NCBI RefSeq assembly: GCF_016862115.1
Contig: NZ_BOMI01000178.1
Location: forward strand, 62,001-126,000
Length of the DNA: 64,000 nt
Direction of reading: 5' to 3'
From: Paractinoplanes deccanensis
Lineage (GTDB): Bacteria > Actinomycetota > Actinomycetes > Mycobacteriales > Micromonosporaceae
Position 1 is the first letter of the stretch, and every line of letters begins with the position of its first letter. The notes under the pieces were generated by a model. That model saw only the letters and a list, made by a program, of their open reading frames with translations. It ran no database searches and was not told where the DNA came from. Made by a program: the position numbers and the translations under genes. This document shows positions 41,770 through 49,282 of the stretch, piece by piece.

Positions 41770-42768
41770 GTGCATGTCGTGGTCCGACAGCCGAGCACCG
41801 CGGAAGACTTCGTCGCCGAGCTGCGCCGCCTCCGTGCGCAGGCCGGCGATCCGTCGTTCCGGCAGCTCTCCCGGATCGCCCAGAGGCGCAGCACCGACGC
41901 GCCCGGCGAGGGCCGGATGGACCCGCTGCCGCCGAGCACCACCTCCGAGGTGCTGTCCGGCAAGCGGCTGCCCCGCCTGCCCCGGCTCGAGTTCGTCGAG
42001 TCGTACGTGGCGGCGTGCCTGAGCGCGAGCGGCGTCGGCGAGCCCGAGATCGCCGCCGAGGTGGCCCGGTGGCGCGACCTGTGGCGGTCGCTGGCGACCC
42101 CGCTGGAGGAGCCGGCGGACACCGCGCCGGCGGACCGGCCGTCGCCGCGCCGTCCCCGGGCCCTGCTGCCGCTGATGGCGGTCGTCTTCGCCGCGGGCCT
42201 CGGCGCCGGCATCGTGGGCACCCTGGGATGGACGGGCCGCCAGCTGCCGACGGCCGACGCGGCGATCGAACGGCCCACCACCGAGGCGCCCGACGTCTGC
42301 CTGCCCGTGGGAGCGGCGCTGCCGGCGGGTGAGGACGTGCTCCGGCTGCCGCCCGAGGGGGAGAAGGCCGGCTCCTGGTGGGTGAACGAGTCCGGCACCG
42401 CCACGCTGACCACCGACGGCCGGCAGTTCGAGGCGGACGTCACCGCGGGCACCTCACGCCCCGGCGACGTCATCATCGTCAAGGGCGACGTCACGCTGGT
42501 GGAGGGCCGCACATACGCCCTGGCCTTCACCGCCACCGCCGACCGCGACACCACCATCCGGGTGCGCGTGCAGGACAGCCGGCCGCCGGCCTACCACCCG
42601 TCGTACGACCGCGAGCTGTCCGTCAGCCGGGACGCCTGCGTGCACCTCTACAAGTTCGCCGCCGCCCGCACCAGCGCCCACTCGGAGCTGACCTTCCAGG
42701 TCGGCGGCCGCACCGAGGACTTCCACCTGCGCATCCGGGACGCGTCCCTGGTCGCGCTGCCCGCCTGA
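41770..42768 (+). CDS. HTH protein with one membrane span and extracellular domain
   Basis: A 332-aa protein divergent from the RHS gene (about 158 bp between starts). The N-terminal ~115 residues resemble an actinobacterial helix-turn-helix region (FVAELRRLRAQAGDPSFRQL; STTSEVLSGKRLPRLPRLEF; VARWRDLWRSL). One transmembrane helix follows (LLPLMAVVFAAGLGAGIVGT). Residues ~185-330 form a predicted extracellular beta-sandwich (GSWWVNESGTATLTTDGRQF; ELTFQVGGRTEDFHLRIRDA), similar in outline to CBM4/9-type modules. This one-component transmembrane layout suggests it senses something outside and may control the divergent toxin gene, which is inference. GTG 41770 or in-frame GTG 41779 may be the start. 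Confidence 0.72.
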   Translation: MHVVVRQPSTAEDFVAELRRLRAQAGDPSFRQLSRIAQRRSTDAPGEGRMDPLPPSTTSEVLSGKRLPRLPRLEFVESYVAACLSASGVGEPEIAAEVARWRDLWRSLATPLEEPADTAPADRPSPRRPRALLPLMAVVFAAGLGAGIVGTLGWTGRQLPTADAAIERPTTEAPDVCLPVGAALPAGEDVLRLPPEGEKAGSWWVNESGTATLTTDGRQFEADVTAGTSRPGDVIIVKGDVTLVEGRTYALAFTATADRDTTIRVRVQDSRPPAYHPSYDRELSVSRDACVHLYKFAAARTSAHSELTFQVGGRTEDFHLRIRDASLVALPA

Positions 42769-42791
42769 CCCGCGCGGGTTAGCCTTCGGTC

Positions 42792-43708
42792 ATGAGCCAT
42801 GCGACGCCGCTCGGTGACTTCTGCGAGCCCGGCGCGAGGCCCTCAAACCCCAGGACGTGGGCTTGCCGGAGTACGGCCGCCGCCGGGTGCCGGGCCTGCG
42901 CCGCGAAGAGGTCGCGCTGCTCGCCGGGGTCAGCGCCGACTATTACGTACGCCTCGAGCAGGGCCGTGAGACGCACCCCTCGCCGCAGGTCGTCGCCGCG
43001 GTGGCGCTGGCGCTGCGCCTGGACGCCGAAGCCACCGGCCACCTGCACCGGTTGTGCCTCGACGACACGCAGCGCCCCGGGCACCCTCGCGACGAGACGG
43101 TCAGCGCCCAGTTGCTCCGGCTGATGGACGGGTGGGCGAGCACGCCGGCTTTCATCGTCGGGCCCGCCCTCGACGTCCTGGCGGCCAACTCCCTCGCCGT
43201 GGCGTTGCACAGCGGCTTCGCCCGGTTCGACAACCTGGCCCGGATGGTGTTCGCCGACCTCGCGGGCCGCGGCTTCTATCGTGACTGGGACCGGGCAGCG
43301 CGCAGCTGTGTCGCCGAGATACGTGCCGCCTACGGCTTCGATCCCGGCTCGGCGCGGATCGCCGTGGTCGTCGGTGAGCTGTCGTCGGCGAGCGACGACT
43401 TCGCCCGCCTGTGGCGGCTGCACGAGGTCAAGGGCAAGTCGCTGGACGTCAAGCACGTGCGGCACCCCGACGTGGGCGACCTGCACATCGAGTACGCGGC
43501 CTTCACGGTCAACGGCAACCCGCACCAGCAGCTCGTGGTCTACCAGGCCGCACCGGCAACGCCCACCGCGGCGGCGTTCGAGCGGCTGCGGACGACCCCG
43601 GCCTTCAGGCGGTCGGAGGCGATCAGTCCTGGGAGTGACGCACCCAGGCAACCGGCCGGCGAGGCGGCGACCATGGGGTGGTGCGACTCGATCGACTCGC
43701 TGCCGTGA
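42792..43708 (+). pseudogene. MmyB-type XRE regulator with frameshift near N-terminus
   Basis: Codes for a well-known actinobacterial regulator: LRARREALKPQDVGLPEYG, RRRVPGLRREEVALLAGVSA, DYYVRLEQGRETHPSPQVVA (HTH), and an MmyB-like ligand domain (VGPALDVLAANSLAVALHSG; RHPDVGDLHIEYAAFTVNGN). The natural start ATG 42792 gives MSHATPLGDF, but the frame then changes: one base is missing after 42821 (TTC-CTG reads TTCTG). Without correction the protein can start only at GTG 42857 (283 aa), losing helix 1 of the DNA-binding domain. It could be a true pseudogene, a shortened working gene, or a sequencing error. The C-terminus also runs ~25 residues past the usual end and overlaps the next gene by 31 bases. 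Confidence 0.75.
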
Positions 43709-44349
43709 TGGTGTTGGCGATCTCCGCGTTCGGATGTTCGTCCGCGGGGTCGTCGTCTGCAGGGGAGAGCATGCTTTTCAAGGACATTCAGGTGTACGAG
43801 GGGTCCGGCACCGTGGTCACCGACGTTGCGGTGGCCGACGGCAGGGTCGGCCGGGCCGGCGTGGGCGGTGAGGTTGTCGACGGCCGGGGGCTCGGGATGG
43901 TCGCCGTCGTGCCGGCGCCCGACGGGCGGGGCCATGTGGTCGGTGCCGTGGCGGCCGGGAGGCCGGCGGATCTGCTCGTGGTGCCGCAGCGTGTCATGCC
44001 GCGGCTCGGGACGCCGTGGTGGCGGGTCATCGTCGGCCGGGATGACGTGCGGGCGCTGGTGAGCGGCGGGCGGATCGTCGTGCGGGACGGGGAGCCCGTC
44101 GAGCGGCCCGCGGACGCCGGTGGCGCGCGGACCGGGGTCTGGGTGGACCGTGCGGACTGGCTGCATCAGGAGCTGCTGCCGCACGGACGGTACGACGAGA
44201 CGCGTGGCGGGCGCCGGCACGCGTACACCGGGCGGTACTGGGTCGACGGGGACCGGATCGACTACCTCGACGACACCGGGTTCTACGCCTTCGGCGACTT
44301 CATCGGCGACGAGCTCCACCACGCCGAGTTCGTCATGCGCCGGCGCTAA
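43678..44349 (+). CDS. Amidohydrolase remnant fused to Atu4866 domain
   Basis: A 223-aa protein. Residues 1-20 look like a lipoprotein signal (LAAVMVLAISAFGCSS). Residues ~30-70 resemble the N-terminal composite strand of amidohydrolases (MLFKDIQVYEGSG; TDVAVADGRV). Residues ~85-140 resemble the C-terminal end of the same enzymes (GAVAAGRPADLLVV; RVIVGRDDVRALVSGGRIVV). The metal-binding barrel between them is missing. The last ~75 residues are an Atu4866 domain (GVWVDRADWLHQELLPHGRY; DYLDDTGFYAFGDF). The frame is open, so a product may exist, but amidohydrolase activity cannot. Its stop codon lies within the end of the adjacent IS relic. Confidence 0.6.
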   Translation: MVRLDRLAAVMVLAISAFGCSSAGSSSAGESMLFKDIQVYEGSGTVVTDVAVADGRVGRAGVGGEVVDGRGLGMVAVVPAPDGRGHVVGAVAAGRPADLLVVPQRVMPRLGTPWWRVIVGRDDVRALVSGGRIVVRDGEPVERPADAGGARTGVWVDRADWLHQELLPHGRYDETRGGRRHAYTGRYWVDGDRIDYLDDTGFYAFGDFIGDELHHAEFVMRRR

Positions 44350-44724
44350 GAACTCCTAGCTCTTTGGTGTGGGCGGCGCCGGCAGATCAGCACGCAGCCG
44401 AGTTCGAGCAGAATTTGGAGCCCGGCCGGCCGCGGTCTACTGGACTCCGGCCGGTTTTGGGCCGCCCGTGAGCGCCCGCACATGGCTCGAGTCCACAGCC
44501 GCCCGGGACAGGTCGAGTTTGCCGGCCGCCCGCAGCTCGGCCAGCAGGAGCTCGTGCAGGCGTTGCCAGACACCGGCGTTGTTCCCATCACGCGGCCGGC
44601 GCCAGCAGGTCATGCCGCAGCCGAAGCCGAGCTCGTTGGGTAGCCATTCCCAGCGGATGCCGGTGAACAGGACAAACAGAGATCAAGTCATGCCGATGCG
44701 CCCGATTGAGTCAGGAGTTCTGAG
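44345..44724 (-). mobile_element. Collapsed IS5-family insertion sequence with terminal repeats
   Basis: Minus-strand transposase remains from about 44682: LFVLFTGIRWEWLPNELGFG, GVWQRLHELLLAELRAAGKL, AVDSSHVRALTGGPK (first catalytic Asp). A one-base frameshift after GGPK leads to TGRSPVDRGRPGSK, and the match then jumps to the C-terminal LLELGCVLICRRRP, so the central core with the other catalytic residues is deleted. Imperfect inverted ends CTAAGAACTCCT (44345-44356) and AGGAGTTCTGAG (44713-44724) match at 11 of 12 positions and frame the relic. About 380 bp remain of an element normally near 850 bp. Non-autonomous. Confidence 0.8.
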
Positions 44725-44728
44725 GCGA

Positions 44729-44753
44729 CGCCCCGCCCGGCTTGGGCGGGGCG
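44729..44753 (-). terminator. Terminator of argG
   Basis: A perfect 10-bp stem, CGCCCCGCCC and GGGCGGGGCG, with a 5-nt loop, starts about 17 bases past the argG stop codon. It is very GC-rich and lacks a U-tract, as is usual for actinobacterial terminators. It lies just outside the end of the IS relic. Confidence 0.75.
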
Positions 44754-44769
44754 CCGGTGACCTGGTGGA

Positions 44770-46182
44770 TCAGTCGGTGCCGGACTCCATGGCGGCCTGG
44801 TCGAGCAGGTCGCCGTCGGCGGGGACGGCGCCGCGGGAGGCGATCTCTTCGGCGCCGCCGGCGGGGAGGGCGCCGACCAGGCCCTGGGGGCTGCCGACCA
44901 TGCCGAGGCGGGCGTACTGCTCCAGCTTGGCGCGGGAGTCGGCGATGTCGAGGTTGCGCATCGTCAGCTGGCCGATGCGGTCGGCGGGGGCGAACGCGGG
45001 CGTCTCGGTGCGCTCCATCGACAGCTTGTCGGGGTGGTAGCTGAACGCCGGGCCGGTGGTGTCGATGACCGAGTAGTCGTCGCCGCGGCGCAGGCGCAGG
45101 GTGACCTCGCCGGTGATCGCGTTGCCGACCCAGCGCTGGAGGGACTCGCGCAGCATGAGCGCCTGCGGGTCGAGCCAGCGGCCCTCATACATCAGCCGGC
45201 CCAGCTTGCGGCCCTCGGTGTGGTAGCTGGCCACCGTGTCCTCGTTGTGGATGGCGTTGACCAGCCGCTCGTAGGCGATGTGCAGCAACGCCATGCCGGG
45301 CGCCTCGTAGATGCCGCGGCTCTTGGCCTCGATGATCCGATTTTCGATCTGGTCGGACATGCCGAGGCCGTGCCGGCCGCCGATCGCGTTGGCCTCGAGG
45401 ACCAGGTCGACCGCCGAGCCGAACTCCTTGCCGTTGATCGTCACGGGACGGCCCTCGACGAAGCCGACGGTCACGTCCTCGGTCGCGATCGCCACCTCGG
45501 GGTCCCAGAACCGGACGCCCATGATCGGGTCGACGATCTCGATGCCGGCGTTGAGGTGCTCGAGCGACTTGGCCTCGTGGGTGGCGCCCCAGATGTTGGC
45601 GTCGGTCGAGTAGGCCTTTTCGACAGGGTCGCGGTAGGGCAGGTCGTGGGCGAGCAGCCACTCGCTCATCTCGGTGCGGCCGCCCAGCTCGGCGACGAAG
45701 GTCTTGTCGAGCCACGGCTTGTAGATGCGCAGCGACGGGTTGGCGAGCAGGCCGTAGCGGTAGAAGCGCTCGATGTCGTTGCCCTTGAACGTCGAGCCGT
45801 CGCCCCAGATCTGCACCTGGTCCTCGAGCATGGCCCGCACGAGCAGCGTGCCGGTGACGGCGCGGCCCAGCGGCGTGGTGTTGAAGTAGGTGCGGCCGCC
45901 GGAGCGGATGTGGAACGCGCCGCAGGCCAGGGCGGCGAGCCCCTCCTCGACGAGGGCGGACCGGCAGTCGACGAGCCGGGCCAGCTCGGCGCCGTAGGCG
46001 ATCGCGCGGTCCGGCACGGAGGTCACGTCGGGCTCGTCGTACTGCCCGATCTCGGCGGTGTAGGCGCACGGGACGGCGCCCTTCTCACGCATCCAGGCGA
46101 CCGCGACCGACGTGTCGAGGCCACCGGAGAAGGCGATGCCGACGCGTTCGCCGACCGGGAGGGAGGACAGAACCTTAGTCAC
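44770..46182 (-). CDS. argG: Argininosuccinate synthase
   Basis: ATP-dependent ligation of citrulline and aspartate in arginine biosynthesis; cytosolic. Protein of 470 aa, close to the longer E. coli-type ArgG (~447 aa) rather than the ~400-aa form. N-terminal PP-loop IAFSGGLDTSVAVAWM; IWGDGSTFKGNDIERFYRYG; YSTDANIWGATHEAKSLEHL; GRHGLGMSDQIENRIIEAKS are diagnostic. ATG at 46182 is followed upstream by only 15 bases to the MarR stop, so co-transcription with the MarR gene is possible. No arg gene neighbours it here, and no convincing ARG box was seen. Confidence 0.97.
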   Translation of the reverse strand: MTKVLSSLPVGERVGIAFSGGLDTSVAVAWMREKGAVPCAYTAEIGQYDEPDVTSVPDRAIAYGAELARLVDCRSALVEEGLAALACGAFHIRSGGRTYFNTTPLGRAVTGTLLVRAMLEDQVQIWGDGSTFKGNDIERFYRYGLLANPSLRIYKPWLDKTFVAELGGRTEMSEWLLAHDLPYRDPVEKAYSTDANIWGATHEAKSLEHLNAGIEIVDPIMGVRFWDPEVAIATEDVTVGFVEGRPVTINGKEFGSAVDLVLEANAIGGRHGLGMSDQIENRIIEAKSRGIYEAPGMALLHIAYERLVNAIHNEDTVASYHTEGRKLGRLMYEGRWLDPQALMLRESLQRWVGNAITGEVTLRLRRGDDYSVIDTTGPAFSYHPDKLSMERTETPAFAPADRIGQLTMRNLDIADSRAKLEQYARLGMVGSPQGLVGALPAGGAEEIASRGAVPADGDLLDQAAMESGTD

Positions 46183-46197
46183 GACAAGGATTATGCA

Positions 46198-46578
46198 CTA
46201 CGGCGTATTTTCATGCAAAGAGGCCCGCAGTCGATCCAGGTCGGGCGTCAAGGCCTCCCGGACCTGCGCGTACAGCCGCTCGGTGAGCTCGTGCCCGGCC
46301 GGCGTGAGAAACACGTCGACGGCTCGGCGGTCGTGCGGGTTCTTGTCGCGCGCCAGGAGCCCTCGGCGCTCGGCGCGGTCGATCAGGCCCGACATCGTCG
46401 ACTTGTCCAGGCCCAGGTAGGCGGCGAGCTCGGTCACCCGGGGGCGCCGGTCGCGCAGGATGCCGAAGACCCGGAGCTGGGTGAGCGACAGGTCGTTCTC
46501 CGCGCCGATGCGGGTCAGCACGCCCGTCACGTGGAAGGTGGCCTGCACGAGGGCGTCCATGAAGTCGTCGGAGCTCAT
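46198..46578 (-). CDS. MarR-family transcriptional regulator
   Basis: Winged-helix regulator of 126 aa. LTQLRVFGILRDRRPRVTEL, AAYLGLDKSTMSGLIDRAER (recognition helix), and the wing RRGLLARDKNPHDRRAVDVF with its conserved DxR. Divergent from the quinone oxidoreductase gene; the 84-bp gap holds inverted repeats fit for a MarR dimer, so it most likely represses itself and that gene. The inducing ligand is unknown, probably a phenolic or electrophilic compound. Confidence 0.93.
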   Translation of the reverse strand: MSSDDFMDALVQATFHVTGVLTRIGAENDLSLTQLRVFGILRDRRPRVTELAAYLGLDKSTMSGLIDRAERRGLLARDKNPHDRRAVDVFLTPAGHELTERLYAQVREALTPDLDRLRASLHENTP

Positions 46579-46603
46579 GGCCCGAGACTAGTTGACATTG
46601 TTT

Positions 46604-46643
46604 GTGTTACCAACCATCCTGGAGTTAGTTGGTAATACGAACT
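46604..46643. promoter_or_regulatory. MarR operator candidate
   Basis: Two related signals lie between the divergent genes. GTGTTACCAAC (46604-46614) and GTTGGTAATAC (46628-46638) form an inverted repeat with 10 of 11 matches. Within the right arm AGTTGGTAATACGAACT (46627-46643) is itself a 17-bp near-palindrome. Both places fit a MarR dimer blocking transcription in both directions. TTGACA at 46592-46597 may be a -35 element for the rightward gene. Confidence 0.65.
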
Positions 46644-46662
46644 ATCTCTTCCGGAGGTTGTC

Positions 46663-47589
46663 ATGCACGCTGCCGTCCTGTCCGAGATCGGCGCCCCGCC
46701 CGCCTACCGCACCCACGCCGAGCCCGTCGCGGCGAACGACGGCGAGATGGTCGTGGAGGTGCTCGCGGCCGCCCTGCACCACCTGACCCGGGCCAAGGCC
46801 ACCGGCGCGCACTACAGCAGCACCGGAGCGCTGCCGTTGGTGCCCGGCGCCGACGCCGTCGTGCGCGACCCGGCCGGCCGGCTGCGCTACGCGGCGCTCG
46901 ACGACACGAAGCTCGGGACGTTCGCCGACCGCACCGTCATCGACGTGCGCCGCAGCGTCGTGCTGCCGGACGGCGTCGATCCCGTGCGGATCGCCGCCGC
47001 GATGAACCCGGGCATGTCCTCGTGGATCGCGCTGCGCCGCCGCGTCGCCTTCACCCCGGGGCAGCGCGTGCTGGTCATCGGCGCCACCGGCAACGCCGGG
47101 CGCATGGCGGTGCAGATCGCGAAGCTGTTCGGCGCCGCGCACGTGATCGCCGCCGGGCGGGACGCGAAGCGCCTGGCCGCGCTGCCGGCCCTGGGCGCGG
47201 ACGAGACCTGCACGTTCGACCGGATCGACCGGGCCGCGGACGTCGACGTCGTCCTCGACTTCGTGTGGGGCGCGCCCGCCGCCGACGCCATGATCCCGAT
47301 GCTCACCGCGCGCGCCGACCGGTCCGCGCCGCTGACCTGGATCCAGATCGGGTCGATGGCCGGCGCGACGGCGCCGATCCCGTCGGTCGCGCTGCGCTCG
47401 TCCCGGCTCCAGATCGTCGGCAGCGGCATCGGCTCCGTCCCCGCCCGCGACATCATCGAGGAGCTGCCGGGGCTCGCGGCGGCGGTGGCCGAGGGCGCGA
47501 TCGACGTACGGGCCCGGGCCGTGCCGCTCGCCGAGGTCGCGCGGGCGTGGACCGCGGACACCGACGAGCGGATCGTCCTGGTGCCGTAG
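46663..47589 (+). CDS. Zinc-independent quinone oxidoreductase-like MDR enzyme
   Basis: Medium-chain dehydrogenase/reductase of 308 aa, NADPH:quinone oxidoreductase-like. GroES-like N-terminus (VAANDGEMVVEVLAAALHHL; GALPLVPGADAV), NADPH-binding VLVIGATGNAGRMAVQIAKL, then a Rossmann domain. The zinc-binding cysteines and histidines of classical alcohol dehydrogenases are absent. GGAGG 6 bases before ATG 46663 is a good ribosome site. Likely induced when the divergent MarR regulator releases its operator; a role in detoxifying quinones or electrophiles is inferred. Its last codons start a 16-bp tandem repeat. Confidence 0.9.
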   Translation: MHAAVLSEIGAPPAYRTHAEPVAANDGEMVVEVLAAALHHLTRAKATGAHYSSTGALPLVPGADAVVRDPAGRLRYAALDDTKLGTFADRTVIDVRRSVVLPDGVDPVRIAAAMNPGMSSWIALRRRVAFTPGQRVLVIGATGNAGRMAVQIAKLFGAAHVIAAGRDAKRLAALPALGADETCTFDRIDRAADVDVVLDFVWGAPAADAMIPMLTARADRSAPLTWIQIGSMAGATAPIPSVALRSSRLQIVGSGIGSVPARDIIEELPGLAAAVAEGAIDVRARAVPLAEVARAWTADTDERIVLVP

Positions 47590-47644
47590 AGAAGGCGTGC
47601 CGTAGAGAAGGCGTGCCGTAGAGAAGGCGTGCCGTAGAGAAGGT
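47581..47644. repeat. 16-bp tandem repeat overlapping a stop codon
   Basis: GTGCCGTAGAGAAGGC is present four times in a row (47581-47596, 47597-47612, 47613-47628, 47629-47644, the last with one change), followed by a decayed copy near 47654. The first copy contains the final Val-Pro-stop of the quinone oxidoreductase gene. As 16 is not a multiple of three, the repeated TAG falls in all three frames. It fills the gap to the convergent dhaK gene. Confidence 0.92.
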
Positions 47645-47666
47645 GGAGAACGCGTGCCGTGGAGGG

Positions 47667-48662
47667 TCAGAAGATGCGGACCGCGGCCTCGGCCGGCGCG
47701 GCGAGCAGGCTCTCGATCTCGTCGTCGAGGCGGACGAGGGTCAGCGAGGCGCCGGCCATGTCGAGCGACGTGCAGTATTCGCCCACGTAGTTGCGGGCCA
47801 CCGTGATGCCGCGCTCGGACAGGCGCTGGTGTGCCCGGCGGTAGGCGATGTAGAGCTCGCTGATCGGCGTACCGCCCAGGCCGTTGATCATGAGGGCGAC
47901 CCGGTCGCCGGCCTCGTAGGGCAGGTCCGGCACCACGGCGTCGAGCATGTCGTCGACGATCTGGTCGGCCGCGGCGAGCTTGCGGCGCTCGCGGCCCGGC
48001 TCGCCGTGGATGCCGACGCCGAACTCGATCTCGTCGGCGCCGAGGTCGAACAGCGGCGAGCCCTTGGCCGGCGGGGTGCAGGCGGTCAGGGCCACGCCGA
48101 TCGTCCGGGCGACGTCGTTGACCTTGTTGCCGATGCGGAGCAGCTCCTCGAGGGAAGAGCCCTGCTCGGCGGCGGCGCCGACGGCCTTGATGACGAAGAA
48201 GTTGCCGGCCACGCCGCGGCGGCCGACGGTGTAGAGGGAGTCCTGCACGGCGACGTCGTCGTTGATCGTGAGGATCTCGCAGCGGACACCGTCGGCCTCG
48301 GCCATCTCCTTGCCCATGTCGAAGGCCATCCGGTCGCCGGTGTAGTTGTTCACCAGCAGCAGCACACCTTGGGGGGAGGCGAGCAGCTTCGCGGTCTCGT
48401 AGACGTAGTCCATCGGCGGGGCCGCGAAGACGTCGCCGGGGCAGGCCGCGTCGAGCATGCCCTTGCCCACCGCCATGACGTGCGCCGGCTCGTGCCCCGA
48501 GCCGGAGCCCTGCACGAGGGACACCTTGTCCTCGCGGGGCGCGTCGGCCCGCATGATCAGGTTGTACGCGGGGACGTACTTCAGGGTGTCCGGGTTGGCC
48601 AGCGCGACGCCCTCGAGCATCTCGGGGACGTAGCTCTTCGGATCATTGACGAACTTCTTCAC
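47667..48662 (-). CDS. dhaK: Dihydroxyacetone kinase subunit DhaK
   Basis: Substrate-binding subunit of dihydroxyacetone kinase, 331 aa; makes dihydroxyacetone phosphate with DhaL. MKKFVNDPKSYVPEMLEGVA, VQGSGSGHEPAHVMAVGKGM, LVNNYTGDRMAFDMGKEMA, RRGVAGNFFVIKAVGAAAEQ, and FGVGIHGEPGRER with H219, which forms the hemiaminal bond to the substrate. ATG overlaps the DhaL stop (ATGA 48659-48662). Last gene of the aldolase operon. No DhaM phosphocarrier gene is in the window, so the phosphoryl donor is uncertain. Confidence 0.96.
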   Translation of the reverse strand: MKKFVNDPKSYVPEMLEGVALANPDTLKYVPAYNLIMRADAPREDKVSLVQGSGSGHEPAHVMAVGKGMLDAACPGDVFAAPPMDYVYETAKLLASPQGVLLLVNNYTGDRMAFDMGKEMAEADGVRCEILTINDDVAVQDSLYTVGRRGVAGNFFVIKAVGAAAEQGSSLEELLRIGNKVNDVARTIGVALTACTPPAKGSPLFDLGADEIEFGVGIHGEPGRERRKLAAADQIVDDMLDAVVPDLPYEAGDRVALMINGLGGTPISELYIAYRRAHQRLSERGITVARNYVGEYCTSLDMAGASLTLVRLDDEIESLLAAPAEAAVRIF

Positions 48663-49282
48663 GACGCCGCTCCTTGCTTCCAGGTCTCGCTGATCCGTTC
48701 GGCGATGACCGCCACCGCCATGGCGCCGGCGTCGACCGAGCCCCTGCTGCGCTCGCCGGTGTACGCAGCGCGCCCGCGCTTGGCGACCATGCCGATGGTG
48801 GCCTCGGCCGCCTCCCGGGCGGCGCTCGCCGCCGCCCGGATCGCCTCGTCCGGGCTCTTCCCCGCCGCCAGCGCGGAGGAGAGGGCGTCGGTCAGCGGCA
48901 CCAGCGCGTCCAGCAGCGTCTTGTCGCCGACGTCGGACTGGCCCCGCGCCTTGATCCCCTCGGTGGCCGCGCGCAGCATCGCGACGACGTCCGCGCCGTT
49001 CGCCGCGGCGGCGCCGGCCCGCAGGAAGGCGGTGCCCCAGAGCGGCCCCGAGGTGCCGCCGATCCGGGAGGCGATCACCATCCCCGTACGTTTGAGGAAG
49101 GCGCCCGGCGAGGACCGGTCGAGGTCGTCCCAGCCCTGCAGCAGCTTCTCGAAGCCGCGCGCCAGCGAATAGCCGAAGTCGCCGTCGCCCACCACCGAGT
49201 CGAGGTCGCCGAAGTACTTCTCGTTCTCGATCGCGGTCTCGGCGATCGTCCGGACCACGCGCTCGGTGTCGTCGATGCTCAT
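48659..49282 (-). CDS. dhaL: Dihydroxyacetone kinase subunit DhaL
   Basis: Nucleotide-binding subunit of dihydroxyacetone kinase, 207 aa. LDSVVGDGDFGYSLARGFEK carries the Asp residues that hold the ADP/ATP magnesium ions; IGGTSGPLWGTAFLRAG and RSRGSVDAGAMAVAVIAERI are typical. In PTS-type systems ADP stays bound and is rephosphorylated by DhaM; in others free ATP is used, and the sequence alone does not decide. ATG at 49282 overlaps the HAD stop, and its stop overlaps dhaK. Confidence 0.95.
   Translation of the reverse strand: MSIDDTERVVRTIAETAIENEKYFGDLDSVVGDGDFGYSLARGFEKLLQGWDDLDRSSPGAFLKRTGMVIASRIGGTSGPLWGTAFLRAGAAAANGADVVAMLRAATEGIKARGQSDVGDKTLLDALVPLTDALSSALAAGKSPDEAIRAAASAAREAAEATIGMVAKRGRAAYTGERSRGSVDAGAMAVAVIAERISETWKQGAAS

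Noticed and set aside
46183..46215. ARG box upstream of argG
   Set aside because: ATGCA-like half sites occur (TATGCAC, ATGCAAA) but spacing and similarity to the known consensus are poor.
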